Source of the DNA: Castellaniella sp049671645
GTDB lineage: Bacteria; Pseudomonadota; Gammaproteobacteria; Burkholderiales; Burkholderiaceae_B
DNA length: 64,000 nucleotides
Direction: 5' to 3'
NCBI RefSeq assembly: GCF_049671645.1
Contig: NZ_JBATVG010000019.1
Span: 248,001-312,000, forward strand
Shown here: positions 17,270-27,214 of the stretch, in pieces
Layout: each line of letters opens with the position of its first letter
Numbering within the stretch: the first letter of the stretch is position 1
Notes under the pieces: model-generated
Seen by the model: the letters and a program-made list of their open reading frames with translations, nothing else
What the model was told of the DNA's origin: nothing
Databases searched by the model: none
Position numbers and translations under genes: made by a program

Positions 17270-18202
17270 CTATGCCCGCGCCCCGACTTCCCTCAACACC
17301 TGCACAAAGGTCGCCGCCGCCGGCACCAGCGGGCGGTCGGCCCGCACGCTGTAGCCGATCGTGCCGAAGGGCAGACGCACGTGGATGGGGACTTCGAACA
17401 GCACGCCCACCTGGATCAGGGGACGCGCCGCCACGCTGGGCAGCATGGCCAGGGCATCGGAGCGGGCCAGAATGCCCAGATTGGTCAACATGGACAGGGA
17501 CACGATCTGATTGTCCGGGATGGGCAACTGCCGGCCCAGGAAAAACTGGTCCACCTGCTTGCGCACCGGCGAGGCATTGGACGGCACGATCCACGGGTAA
17601 TCCAGCAGATCGCTCACCGCGCAGCCGGGCTGGCGAGACAGGGGGTGATTGGCCCTCGCCACGATCATCAGCTCGTCCTGGTAGATGGCGTGCGTCTCCA
17701 CGCCCTCGCCGGGGTTTTCCGGCAGGCGCCCCAGGATCACGTCCAGCTCGCCCACCCGCAGCATGGGAAACAGGATGTCGTTGGTGGCCTCCTGGATCAC
17801 CAGGCCGACCTTGGGGTGGCGCTGCTTCATGACGGCCACGCTTTCGGGCAGCAGCCAGGCCGAGGCGGAAATCAGGGTGCCCACCGCCACCAGGCCGCCC
17901 TCGCCGCCGCGCAGGGCCGTCAATTCCTCGCTCATGGCGCGGGCATCGCCCAGCATAGGGCGGATGCGTTCCAGCAGATGCTCGGCGAACACCGTCAGGC
18001 GCACCCCCTTGCTGTGGCGTTCGAACAAAGTAACGTCCAGCAGTTCTTCCAGCTGACGCACGATCTTGACCACATTGGGCTGCGTCATGTGCACGGCTTC
18101 GGCGGCCTTGTGCATGGAACCCAGGGTCGCCACGCGCTCGAACACCAGCAACTGCTTGAATTTCAGCTCACGGATGCGCGACAGATGATCGTCCGGCATC
18201 AT
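17270..18202 (-). CDS. LysR-family transcriptional regulator (GbpR/PcaQ-like), likely controls the nba operon
   Basis: A 310-residue LysR-type regulator. The HTH (GSMHKAAEAVHMTQPNVVKIVRQLEE) sits at residues ~28-53, and the LFERHSKGVRLT segment follows. The effector domain has GTLISASAWLLPESV and the ELDVILGRLPE motif seen in GbpR/PcaQ-type regulators of aromatic catabolism. It is co-directional with the nba operon and separated from nbaE by 123 bp that contain a perfect palindrome. Control of the nba operon is inferred; a pathway intermediate would be the expected inducer. Confidence 0.85.
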   Translation of the reverse strand: MMPDDHLSRIRELKFKQLLVFERVATLGSMHKAAEAVHMTQPNVVKIVRQLEELLDVTLFERHSKGVRLTVFAEHLLERIRPMLGDARAMSEELTALRGGEGGLVAVGTLISASAWLLPESVAVMKQRHPKVGLVIQEATNDILFPMLRVGELDVILGRLPENPGEGVETHAIYQDELMIVARANHPLSRQPGCAVSDLLDYPWIVPSNASPVRKQVDQFFLGRQLPIPDNQIVSLSMLTNLGILARSDALAMLPSVAARPLIQVGVLFEVPIHVRLPFGTIGYSVRADRPLVPAAATFVQVLREVGARA

Positions 18203-18214
18203 GGGGCTGCCTCG

Positions 18215-19114
18215 CTATTTCCCCGCCGACGAGCGCAGGCTGATCACCACCAGCGCCACCCCGATCAGCACCATGCCGGCCAGCTCCAGGGCCCCGGGCT
18301 GCTCGCCCAGTTGCAGCCAGCCGGCCAGCACACCGACCACGGGCACGCCCAGCGCCGACATGCCGGCGACGCCGGCGGACAGGTGCTGCAGGGCGAACAA
18401 CCACAGGAACCAGGCCAGGGCCGTGGCGATGACCGCGTTGTAGACCAATGCGCCGTAGAAGTACGGCGCCGGGTCGATGGGTTTTTCGGGCACGACCCAG
18501 GCCGCCAGGCACAAGGCCAGGGCGCCGAACAGCATCTGCCAGGCCGTCAGCGGCAAGGCATCCATGGGGTAGTCGCGCTTGATCCACTTGGCCACGATGG
18601 TGGCCAGCGCCCAGCACAGGCCGGCGGACACCGCCAGCAGCTCGCTCATGAAGTCCGCATGCAGGGTCCAGGGTTCCAGAATCAGGATCAGCCCCAGCGC
18701 GGCCAGCGCCAGCGCCAGCCACTGCAGGCCGCGCACGCGTTCCCCGAACGCCACCCAGGCCATGGGAATCACCCAGAAAGGCATGGTGTAGACCAGGATG
18801 GATGTTTTCCCCGCCCCTCCATGCAGCAGCGCAACCTGGATCAAGGCCGAAAACGCCCCGGTCTGCAGGACGCCCAGCAGGGCCACGCGCCCCCAGGCCC
18901 GAATGCGCATCGGCCGGCGCCAGACCGTCAGCACGGCCAGCAGCAACAGGGCTCCGAACAATGTGCGCAGGGCTGAAAAATCGAAAGGCCCCACATAGGC
19001 CAGCACCGATTTCATCACCACCCAGTTGTAGCCCCAGCCCACGGCCATGCCGGCCAGAGCCAGGAGCGCCAGCCGTTCGTTGCGGCGGGCAGCCGCCTGT
19101 TCGTTCGTATTCAA
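18215..19114 (-). CDS. EamA/DMT-family transporter
   Basis: A 299-residue ten-helix drug/metabolite transporter with two EamA repeats. The first begins ALAGMAVGWGYNWVVMKSVL and the second AVSAGLCWALATIVAKW. The ATG overlaps the stop of the upstream LysR gene by four bases (ATGA), so the two are translationally coupled. The substrate is unknown. Confidence 0.85.
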   Translation of the reverse strand: MNTNEQAAARRNERLALLALAGMAVGWGYNWVVMKSVLAYVGPFDFSALRTLFGALLLLAVLTVWRRPMRIRAWGRVALLGVLQTGAFSALIQVALLHGGAGKTSILVYTMPFWVIPMAWVAFGERVRGLQWLALALAALGLILILEPWTLHADFMSELLAVSAGLCWALATIVAKWIKRDYPMDALPLTAWQMLFGALALCLAAWVVPEKPIDPAPYFYGALVYNAVIATALAWFLWLFALQHLSAGVAGMSALGVPVVGVLAGWLQLGEQPGALELAGMVLIGVALVVISLRSSAGK

Positions 19115-20028
19115 GATATTCCCTGTCCTTCCCAGTAACCCGGTTCATGATAATGGTTTCTGAGATCGTCAATGAAATAGCGCACCTTGGCCGGCAGATA
19201 TCGTTGCTGCGGATAGACCGCCTGGATGTCATAGGCGGGCAGCGCGAATTCATCCAGCACCGTCACCAGTTCGCCGCGTTTCAGTTCGCGCTGGATTTCC
19301 CAGGTGGAGCGCCAGCCGATACCCAGTCCCTTCTGCACCCATTGATACAGCAGTTCGCCATCGTTGCAAGCCAGATCCCCCCGCACCCGCACGGCGAACG
19401 GCTTGCCGTCGCGCACGAACGTCCAGCCGCGATGCTGGCCGCCCTGCAGGTTGAAGGCCAGGCAATTGTGGCGCACCAGATCTTCGGGCACGCGCGGCAC
19501 GCCATGCGATTCAAAATAGGCCGGCGTGCCGCACACCACGCGCCGGTTGGGGAACAGACGCACCGCCACGTAGTTGGGGTCCGTGACCTCGCCGATGCGG
19601 ATGGCCATGTCGTAGCCTTCGCGCACCAGATCCACCACGCTGTCGGTGAAATTGAAAGACAGCGCCAGATCGGGATAACGGCGGCGAAACGCCAGGGCGT
19701 GGGGCGCCACGTGCTGCCGCCCGAAAGATGCGGGCGCCGACACCACCAGATGGCCGCTCAGCGTGCGCCGCCGCGCCATGATGCTGCCATCGGCCGCATC
19801 GAAATCCTGAATCAGCTGCTGACATTGCTCCAGGTATCGCTCGCCCAGCTCGGTCAGCACCAGACCGCGCGTCGACCGGTGCATCAGTTGCACGCCCAGG
19901 CGCTTTTCCAGGGCCGTCAAACGCCGCCCCATGACCACCGGCGTGACACCCTCTACCAGGGCGGCCGCCGCAAAGCTGCCTTTATCGGCAATCAATACAA
20001 AACTGCTGATGTCGGTGTAGCGTCCCAC
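19111..20028 (-). CDS. LysR-family transcriptional regulator
   Basis: A 305-residue LysR regulator of the CrgA/DmlR-like group. The HTH region is DKGSFAAAALVEGVTPVVMGRRLTALEKRLG, with RSTRGLVLTELGERY after it and FPNRRVVCGTPAYFESHG in the effector domain. It is transcribed divergently from gcl across a 221-bp gap with a perfect palindrome, and it overlaps the EamA gene downstream. It may regulate the exporter, gcl or both; the sequence does not decide. Confidence 0.85.
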   Translation of the reverse strand: MGRYTDISSFVLIADKGSFAAAALVEGVTPVVMGRRLTALEKRLGVQLMHRSTRGLVLTELGERYLEQCQQLIQDFDAADGSIMARRRTLSGHLVVSAPASFGRQHVAPHALAFRRRYPDLALSFNFTDSVVDLVREGYDMAIRIGEVTDPNYVAVRLFPNRRVVCGTPAYFESHGVPRVPEDLVRHNCLAFNLQGGQHRGWTFVRDGKPFAVRVRGDLACNDGELLYQWVQKGLGIGWRSTWEIQRELKRGELVTVLDEFALPAYDIQAVYPQQRYLPAKVRYFIDDLRNHYHEPGYWEGQGIS

Positions 20029-20138
20029 ACTGGCCTCCGGTGGTTTAAATGGCAGTCATGTCCTTGTGCGACAGGAACTATTGAGGCGTCCGGCAATGCC
20101 GTTTCATGCGGAAATTCTACCCCAGGTTTATTGCATCA

Positions 20139-20153
20139 GATACTTTTAGTATC
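20139..20153. promoter_or_regulatory. Palindrome in the LysR-gcl divergent promoter region
   Basis: GATACTTTTAGTATC is a perfect 6+3+6 inverted repeat about 97 bp before the gcl start, a suitable position for a LysR-type binding site acting on gcl. Confidence 0.4.
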
Positions 20154-20249
20154 GACAGAAACGAGAGTCACGGGGATTCCTGATCCACAGGTCATTCTTT
20201 ATGCTGGTCCCAAGCCCGTAGACCCGATGAATCAGATCAAGGAGTAACC

Positions 20250-22031
20250 ATGGCTCGGATGAGAGCAGTAGACGCCGCCGCAGCGGTCCTGCAGAAAGAA
20301 GGCATCACCACCCTGTTCGGCGTTCCCGGCGCCGCCATCAACCCGCTGTATTCGGCGCTGCGCAAAAACGGCGGCTTCAAACACGTGCTGGCCCGCCACG
20401 TCGAAGGCGCCTCGCACATGGCCGAAGGCTACACCCGCGCCCACCCCGGCAGCATCGGCGTGTGCCTGGGCACGTCCGGCCCCGCCGGCACCGACATGAT
20501 CACCGGTCTGTATTCCGCGTCCGGCGACTCCATCCCCATCCTGTGCATCACCGGCCAGGCCCCGCGCTCGCAGCTGCACAAGGAAAGCTTCCAGGCCGTG
20601 GACATCGAGACCATCGCCAAGCCGGTCACCAAATGGGCCGTGATGGTGCGCGAACCCGAGCTGGTGCCGCGCATCCTGCAGCAGGCCTTCCACATCATGC
20701 GCTCGGGCCGCCCCGGCCCGGTGCTGGTCGACCTGCCCTTCGACGTGCAGATGGCGGAAATCGAATTCGACATCGACACCTACGAGCCGCTGGAGGTCTA
20801 CAAGCCCTCCGCCACCCCGGCCCAGGCGGCCAAGGCCGTGGCCATGCTGAACGCATCCGAGCGCCCCCTGCTGGTCGCGGGCGGCGGGATCTTCAGCGCC
20901 GATGCCGCCGATCTGTTGAAGGAATTCGCCGAACTGACCGGCGTGCCGGTCATCCCGACCCTGATGGGCTGGGGCGTGATCCCCGACGACCACCCGCTGA
21001 TGGCCGGCATGGTCGGCCTGCAGACCGCGCACCGCTACGGCAACGCCAGCCTGCTGGCGTCGGACTTCGTCATGGGCATCGGCAACCGCTGGGCCAACCG
21101 CCACACCGGATCCACCGCCGTCTACACCGAAGGCCGCACCTTCGTGCACATCGACGTGGACCCCACGCAGATCGGCAAGGTCTTCGGCCCGGATTACGGC
21201 ATCGCATCCGATGCGGGCATCGCCCTGCGCCTGATGATCGAAGAGGCCAAGCGCCTGAAGGCCGCGGGCCAATTGCGCGACCGCGGCGCCTGGGCTCAGG
21301 CATGCCGCGCGCGCAAGAGCGAAAAGTCCATGCAGCGCAAGACGCACTTCGACCAATCGCCGCTCAAGCCCCAGCGCGTCTACGAGGAAATGAACAAGGC
21401 CTTCGGCCGCAACACGCGCTATGTGACCACCATCGGCCTGTCGCAGATCGCGGCGGCCCAGTTGCTGCACGTCTACGGCCCGCGCCATTGGATCAACGCC
21501 GGCCAGGCCGGCCCTCTGGGCTGGACCGTGCCCGCCGCCCTGGGCGTCGTGGCCGCCAACACCGGCGACGAAATCGTGGCGCTGTCCGGCGACTATGATT
21601 TCCAGTTCATGATCGAGGAACTGGCGGTCGGAGCGCAATTCAATCTGCCCTATATCCACGTCGTGGTGAATAATGCCTATCTGGGGCTGATCCGTCAGTC
21701 GCAACGAGGCTTCGACATGGACTACTGCGTGCAACTGGCTTTCGATAACATCAACGCGCCGGAAACCGACGGCTACGGCGTGGATCACGTCAAGGTCGCC
21801 GAAGGCCTGGGCTGCAAGGCCATCCGTGTGAAAAAGGTGGAAGACATCCAGCCCGCCATCGCGCAGGCCCGCGCCTGGATCAAGGAATTCCGCGTGCCGG
21901 TGGTGGTGGAATTCATCCTGGAGCGCGTCACCAACATTTCCATGGGCAACGACATCAACGCGATCAACGAGTTCGAGGAACTGGCCGAACACGGCGCGGA
22001 CGCCCCCACCGCCATCACCCTGCTGGACTGA
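20250..22031 (+). CDS. gcl: Glyoxylate carboligase (tartronate-semialdehyde synthase)
   Basis: A 593-residue thiamine-diphosphate enzyme condensing two glyoxylate molecules to tartronate semialdehyde and CO2. TTLFGVPGAAINPLYSAL at the N-terminus, GTSGPAGTDMITGLYSASGDSIPIL, and the ThDP/Mg segment SGDYDFQFMIEEL with NNAYLGLIRQSQRGF are hallmarks of Gcl. Length matches E. coli Gcl (593). AAGGAG lies 6-7 bases before the ATG. It is first in a co-directional set with hyi and glxR and probably uses glyoxylate from allantoin breakdown. Confidence 0.96.
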   Translation: MARMRAVDAAAAVLQKEGITTLFGVPGAAINPLYSALRKNGGFKHVLARHVEGASHMAEGYTRAHPGSIGVCLGTSGPAGTDMITGLYSASGDSIPILCITGQAPRSQLHKESFQAVDIETIAKPVTKWAVMVREPELVPRILQQAFHIMRSGRPGPVLVDLPFDVQMAEIEFDIDTYEPLEVYKPSATPAQAAKAVAMLNASERPLLVAGGGIFSADAADLLKEFAELTGVPVIPTLMGWGVIPDDHPLMAGMVGLQTAHRYGNASLLASDFVMGIGNRWANRHTGSTAVYTEGRTFVHIDVDPTQIGKVFGPDYGIASDAGIALRLMIEEAKRLKAAGQLRDRGAWAQACRARKSEKSMQRKTHFDQSPLKPQRVYEEMNKAFGRNTRYVTTIGLSQIAAAQLLHVYGPRHWINAGQAGPLGWTVPAALGVVAANTGDEIVALSGDYDFQFMIEELAVGAQFNLPYIHVVVNNAYLGLIRQSQRGFDMDYCVQLAFDNINAPETDGYGVDHVKVAEGLGCKAIRVKKVEDIQPAIAQARAWIKEFRVPVVVEFILERVTNISMGNDINAINEFEELAEHGADAPTAITLLD

Positions 22032-22093
22032 AGCAGGACACTGCGGCCCTTCCCGACGGAAGGGCCGCCCGGAAGCATTTCAAGGAGCCACAC

Positions 22094-22870
22094 ATGCCGA
22101 AATTCGCCGCCAATCTGTCGATGCTGTTCACCGAAATCGACTTCCTGGACCGCTTCGAAGCGGCCGCCAAGGCTGGTTTCAAGGGCGTCGAATACCTGTT
22201 TCCCTACGCCTACGCCAAGGAAGACCTGGCCAGGCGCCTGAAAGACAACGGTCTGGTCCAGGTGCTGCACAACCTGCCCGCCGGCGACTGGGACGCCGGC
22301 GAGCGCGGGATTGCCTGCCACCCCGACCGCGTCGAGGAATTCAAGCGGGGCGTCGCCCAGGCCATCGAATACGCCCAGGCGCTGGGCTGCACGCAGGTCA
22401 ACTGCCTGGCGGGCAAGGTGCCCGCCGGCGTCGGTCAGACCGCCGCGCACGAAACCTTCGTCGCCAACCTGCGCCACGCCGCCGCCGAACTGAAAAAAGC
22501 GGGCATCCGCCTGGTGATCGAGCCGATCAACACCTTCGACATTCCCGGCTTTTTCCTGAGCCGCACGGACCAGGCCCTGGCCATCGTCGCCGAGGTCGGT
22601 TCCGACAATCTGCGCGTGCAATACGACATCTACCATGCCCAGCGCATGGAAGGCGAGCTGGGCAACACGATCAGCAAGCATCTGGGCGCCATCGGCCACA
22701 TCCAGCTGGCCGACAACCCCGGGCGCAACGAACCCGGCACCGGCGAAATCAACTACCGCTGGCTGCTGCGCCACATCGACCAGGTCGGCTATACCGGCTG
22801 GATCGGTTGCGAATACAAGCCTGCCGCCCGCACCGAAGACGGTCTGGGCTGGATCCAGGCGCTGGCCTGA
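22094..22870 (+). CDS. hyi: Hydroxypyruvate isomerase
   Basis: A 258-residue TIM-barrel isomerase interconverting hydroxypyruvate and tartronate semialdehyde. MPKFAANLSMLFTEIDFLDRF at the start, IEPINTFDIPGFFLS and YDIYHAQRMEGEL are family signatures with the metal-binding acidic residues. AAGGAG precedes the ATG. It sits 62 bp after gcl in the usual gcl-hyi-glxR order. Confidence 0.95.
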   Translation: MPKFAANLSMLFTEIDFLDRFEAAAKAGFKGVEYLFPYAYAKEDLARRLKDNGLVQVLHNLPAGDWDAGERGIACHPDRVEEFKRGVAQAIEYAQALGCTQVNCLAGKVPAGVGQTAAHETFVANLRHAAAELKKAGIRLVIEPINTFDIPGFFLSRTDQALAIVAEVGSDNLRVQYDIYHAQRMEGELGNTISKHLGAIGHIQLADNPGRNEPGTGEINYRWLLRHIDQVGYTGWIGCEYKPAARTEDGLGWIQALA

Positions 22871-22949
22871 TTTCACCGGATAAAAACCGGCCGGGCGCCC
22901 CCATCCAGCCAAACGCCCGGCCCCCACAGCATCAACAAGGAGCATCCAC

Positions 22950-23834
22950 ATGGCTAATATCGGTTTCATCGGTCTGGGCATCATGGGCACGCCCATGGCG
23001 GCCAATCTCATCAAGGGCGGCCATTCCCTGGTCACGTTCACCCACGGCAAGACCCCGCAAAGCCTGCTGGACGCCGGCGCGAAGGCCGTCGCCAACAACA
23101 CGGAAGTCGCCAAAGCGTCCGACATCATCATCGTCATGGTGCCCGACACCCCGGACGTCGAAGCCGTGCTGTTCGGCGAAAACGGCGTGGCCGCCGGCCT
23201 GTCCAAGGGCAAGACCGTGATCGACATGAGCTCGATCTCGCCCGTGGCGACGAAGGAATTCGCCAAGAAGATCAACGCCCTGGGCTGCGAATACCTGGAC
23301 GCCCCGGTGTCCGGCGGCGAGGTCGGCGCCAAGGCCGCCAGCCTGACCATCATGATCGGCGGCAACCAGGCGGCCTTCGACCAGTGCAAGTCCATCTTCG
23401 AACTGATGGGCAAGAACATCACCCTGGTGGGCGGCAACGGCGACGGCCAGACCACCAAGGTCGCCAACCAGATCATCGTCGCGCTGACCATCGAAGCCGT
23501 GGGCGAAGCCCTGGTGCTGGCCTCCAAGGCCGGTGCCGACCCGGCCAAGGTCCGCCAGGCGCTGATGGGCGGATTCGCCAGCTCGCGCATCCTGGAAGTG
23601 CACGGCGAGCGCATGGTGAAACGCACCTTCGACCCGGGCTTCCGCATCAACCTGCACCAGAAGGACCTGAACCTGGCCCTGACGACCGCCCGCCAACTGG
23701 GGCTGTCCCTGCCCAGCACGGCCGTGGCCCAGGAACTGTTCAACGCCTGCGTGGCGCACGGCGGCGCGGCGTGGGATCATTCCGGCATGGTGCGGGCCCT
23801 GGAAATCATGGCCAACCACGAAATCGGCCAGTAA
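22950..23834 (+). CDS. glxR: 2-hydroxy-3-oxopropionate reductase (tartronate-semialdehyde reductase)
   Basis: A 294-residue beta-hydroxyacid dehydrogenase. The Rossmann motif GFIGLGIMGTPMAANL is at residues 5-20, the substrate-binding DAPVSGGEVGA near 118, and the catalytic lysine in GNGDGQTTKVANQI near 170. It reduces tartronate semialdehyde to D-glycerate with NAD(P)H. AAGGAG precedes the ATG. Confidence 0.95.
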   Translation: MANIGFIGLGIMGTPMAANLIKGGHSLVTFTHGKTPQSLLDAGAKAVANNTEVAKASDIIIVMVPDTPDVEAVLFGENGVAAGLSKGKTVIDMSSISPVATKEFAKKINALGCEYLDAPVSGGEVGAKAASLTIMIGGNQAAFDQCKSIFELMGKNITLVGGNGDGQTTKVANQIIVALTIEAVGEALVLASKAGADPAKVRQALMGGFASSRILEVHGERMVKRTFDPGFRINLHQKDLNLALTTARQLGLSLPSTAVAQELFNACVAHGGAAWDHSGMVRALEIMANHEIGQ

Positions 23835-23888
23835 GCCGCTTCCGGTGCGCCGGCCCCCGGCGCACCGCCCCCTTTGCACGGACGTCCC

Positions 23889-25148
23889 ATGACAGAGCCC
23901 CGCGATCTTCTGACCCGCATGTTCCAGGCCGCCGTGCGCGCCGCCCAGCCGGAACACTGCATCCCGGCCTTCCTGCCGCCGCGCCCCAAAGGGCGCACCA
24001 TCGTGATCGGCGCGGGCAAGGCCTCGGCCGCCATGGCGCAGGCCTTTGAAAAGCACTGGCCCGCGCCCCTGGAAGGGGTCGTCGTCACCCGCTACGGTTA
24101 TGCCGTCCCGTGCCAGCGGATCGAAATCCTGGAGGCTGCCCACCCGGTGCCCGACGAGGCGGGCGAACGCGCCGCGCAACGGCTATTCGACCAGGTCCGG
24201 GGGCTGACCGCCGACGATCTGGTGATCTGCCTGATTTCCGGCGGCGGATCGTCGCTGCTGCCCGTGCCCGGCGCGGGCGTCACCCTGGCCGACAAGCAGG
24301 CCATCAACCGCGCCCTGCTGAAATCGGGCGCGACGATTTCCGAAATGAACTGCGTGCGCCGCCATCTGTCCGGCATCAAGGGCGGGCGTCTGGCGGCCGC
24401 CTGCGCGCCCGCGCGGGTCATCAACCTGCTGATCTCCGACGTGCCCGGCGACCAGCCCAGCGACATCGCTTCCGGCCCCACCGTGGCCGACCCCAGCACC
24501 TGCGCCGACGCGCTGGACATCGTGCGCCGCTACGGGCTCGACCTGCCCGCCGGCGCCCGCCGCCTGCTGGAGTCCGGCGAGGGTGAAACCCTGAAACCCG
24601 GCGATCCGCGCCTGGCCCGCGTCGAAACCCACCTGATCGCCACCCCGCAGATGGCGCTGGAAGCCGCCGCGGCCGTGGCCCGCGAAGCCGGCGTCAATCC
24701 GGTGCTGCTGGGCGACCGCATCGAAGGCGAGGCCCGCGACGTGGGCAAGGTGCTGGCCGGCATCGCCTTGCAGGTCCGCGCCCACAGCCAGCCCGCGCCC
24801 GCGCCCTGCGTGCTGCTGTCGGGCGGCGAAACCACCGTCACCGTGCGCGGCCAGGGCCGCGGCGGGCGCAATGTGGAATGCCTGCTGTCCACCGCGATCG
24901 CGCTGGACGGCGTCAACGACGTCTACGCGCTGGCCGGGGACACGGACGGCGTGGACGGCCAGGAGGAAATCGCCGGAGCGCTGATCACACCCGACACGCT
25001 GGCCCGCGCCTGGGCGGCGGGCATGCCGCCCCGCGTCCACCTGGACGACAACGACGGTCATGGTTTTTTTGAACGGCTGGGCGATTCCCTGATCACCGGC
25101 CCGACGCTGACCAACGTCAACGATTTTCGCGCCATTCTGATCCTGTGA
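23889..25148 (+). CDS. ttuD: Glycerate 2-kinase / hydroxypyruvate reductase family (MOFRL, TtuD-like)
   Basis: A 419-residue protein of the MOFRL glycerate kinase family, historically annotated as TtuD hydroxypyruvate reductase. LISGGGSSLLPVPGAGVTLADKQ near 115, SDVPGDQPSDIASGPT near 190 and the C-terminal MOFRL part (LLSGGETTVTVRGQGRGGRNVE, AGDTDGVDG) are seen. It most likely phosphorylates D-glycerate to 2-phosphoglycerate, which feeds the pyk product downstream. The ATG at 23889 is preferred over an in-frame TTG at 23874. Confidence 0.9.
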   Translation: MTEPRDLLTRMFQAAVRAAQPEHCIPAFLPPRPKGRTIVIGAGKASAAMAQAFEKHWPAPLEGVVVTRYGYAVPCQRIEILEAAHPVPDEAGERAAQRLFDQVRGLTADDLVICLISGGGSSLLPVPGAGVTLADKQAINRALLKSGATISEMNCVRRHLSGIKGGRLAAACAPARVINLLISDVPGDQPSDIASGPTVADPSTCADALDIVRRYGLDLPAGARRLLESGEGETLKPGDPRLARVETHLIATPQMALEAAAAVAREAGVNPVLLGDRIEGEARDVGKVLAGIALQVRAHSQPAPAPCVLLSGGETTVTVRGQGRGGRNVECLLSTAIALDGVNDVYALAGDTDGVDGQEEIAGALITPDTLARAWAAGMPPRVHLDDNDGHGFFERLGDSLITGPTLTNVNDFRAILIL

Positions 25149-25173
25149 CGGAACGACGCCCAAGGAGACACTG

Positions 25174-25613
25174 ATGAAAACGATACGAGTCCTGACCCTG
25201 GAAGACGCCCGCCGCATGGCCGCCGCCGCAGAGGCCGAAGCCCGGCAGAACGGCTGGAACGTCAGCATCGCCATCTGCGACGCCGGCGGGTATCCGCTCT
25301 GGCTGCAGCGCATGGACGCCGCGCCGATCATGAGCGCCATGGTGGCCCCGGACAAGGCCCGCGCCTGCGTGCTCAGCGGCAAACCCAGCAAGGTCTACGA
25401 GGACATGGTCAACCAGGGCCGCATCGCCGCCCTGTCCATGCCGGTCGTCCCCCTGGAAGGCGGCGAACCCATTTACTACGACCGGCAAGTCATCGGCGCG
25501 GTCGGCGTGTCCGGCGTCCAGGCGGGCCAGGACGCGCAGGTCGCCCGCGCCGGCGTGACCGCCCTGGACGGCCCGGACCATCCGACCGACCCTCTGTATA
25601 AAGGACAGCAGGC

Positions 25614-25617
<4 letters not shown>
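25174..25617 (+). CDS. GlcG/HbpS-family protein
   Basis: A 147-residue GlcG/HbpS (DUF336) protein. The N-terminal LTLEDARRMAAAAEAEA, the IAICDAGGYPLWLQRMD block and the VIGAVGVSGVQAGQDAQVA segment are typical. Family members bind haem or small ligands and are often encoded with glycolate/glyoxylate genes; no reaction is established. Its stop overlaps the pyk start (ATGA), so it is co-translated with pyruvate kinase. AAGGAGAC precedes the ATG. Confidence 0.85.
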
Positions 25618-27038
<1,421 letters not shown>

Positions 27039-27063
27039 GCAGTATCCGCACTGGCATATAGCG

Positions 27064-27097
27064 GGCCCGCATCTTCGGATGCGGGCCTTTTCTTTTT
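27064..27097 (+). terminator. Rho-independent terminator after pyk
   Basis: A perfect 10-bp stem, GGCCCGCATC and GATGCGGGCC, with a TTCG tetraloop, followed by TTTTCTTTTT. It closes the gcl-pyk gene set. Confidence 0.9.
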
Positions 27098-27150
27098 GGC
27101 GACAACACCTTAGCCGACAACCCACGGCGGTCCGATACCCCGCTGCGCCC

Positions 27151-27188
27151 TTTAACTCTTATAGAAGACTGCCTATAATCCTAGGATT
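27151..27188 (+). promoter_or_regulatory. Candidate glcB promoter with overlapping palindrome
   Basis: TTTAAC (27151) and TATAAT (27174) are separated by 17 bases, a plausible sigma-70 promoter. The 12-bp palindrome AATCCTAGGATT (27177-27188) overlaps the -10 box and could be an operator. glcB starts at 27215. Confidence 0.5.
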
Positions 27189-27214
27189 GATCTTCAGATT
27201 ATCCAAGGACCATC

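Noticed and set aside
15821..18976. A 1051-codon plus-strand open frame
   Set aside because: Antisense of nbaE, the LysR gene and the EamA gene. The composition (very rich in His, Gln, Gly, Arg) is that of a shadow frame.
20232..21992. A 586-codon minus-strand frame opposite gcl
   Set aside because: Shadow of gcl; GC-rich codon symmetry explains its length.
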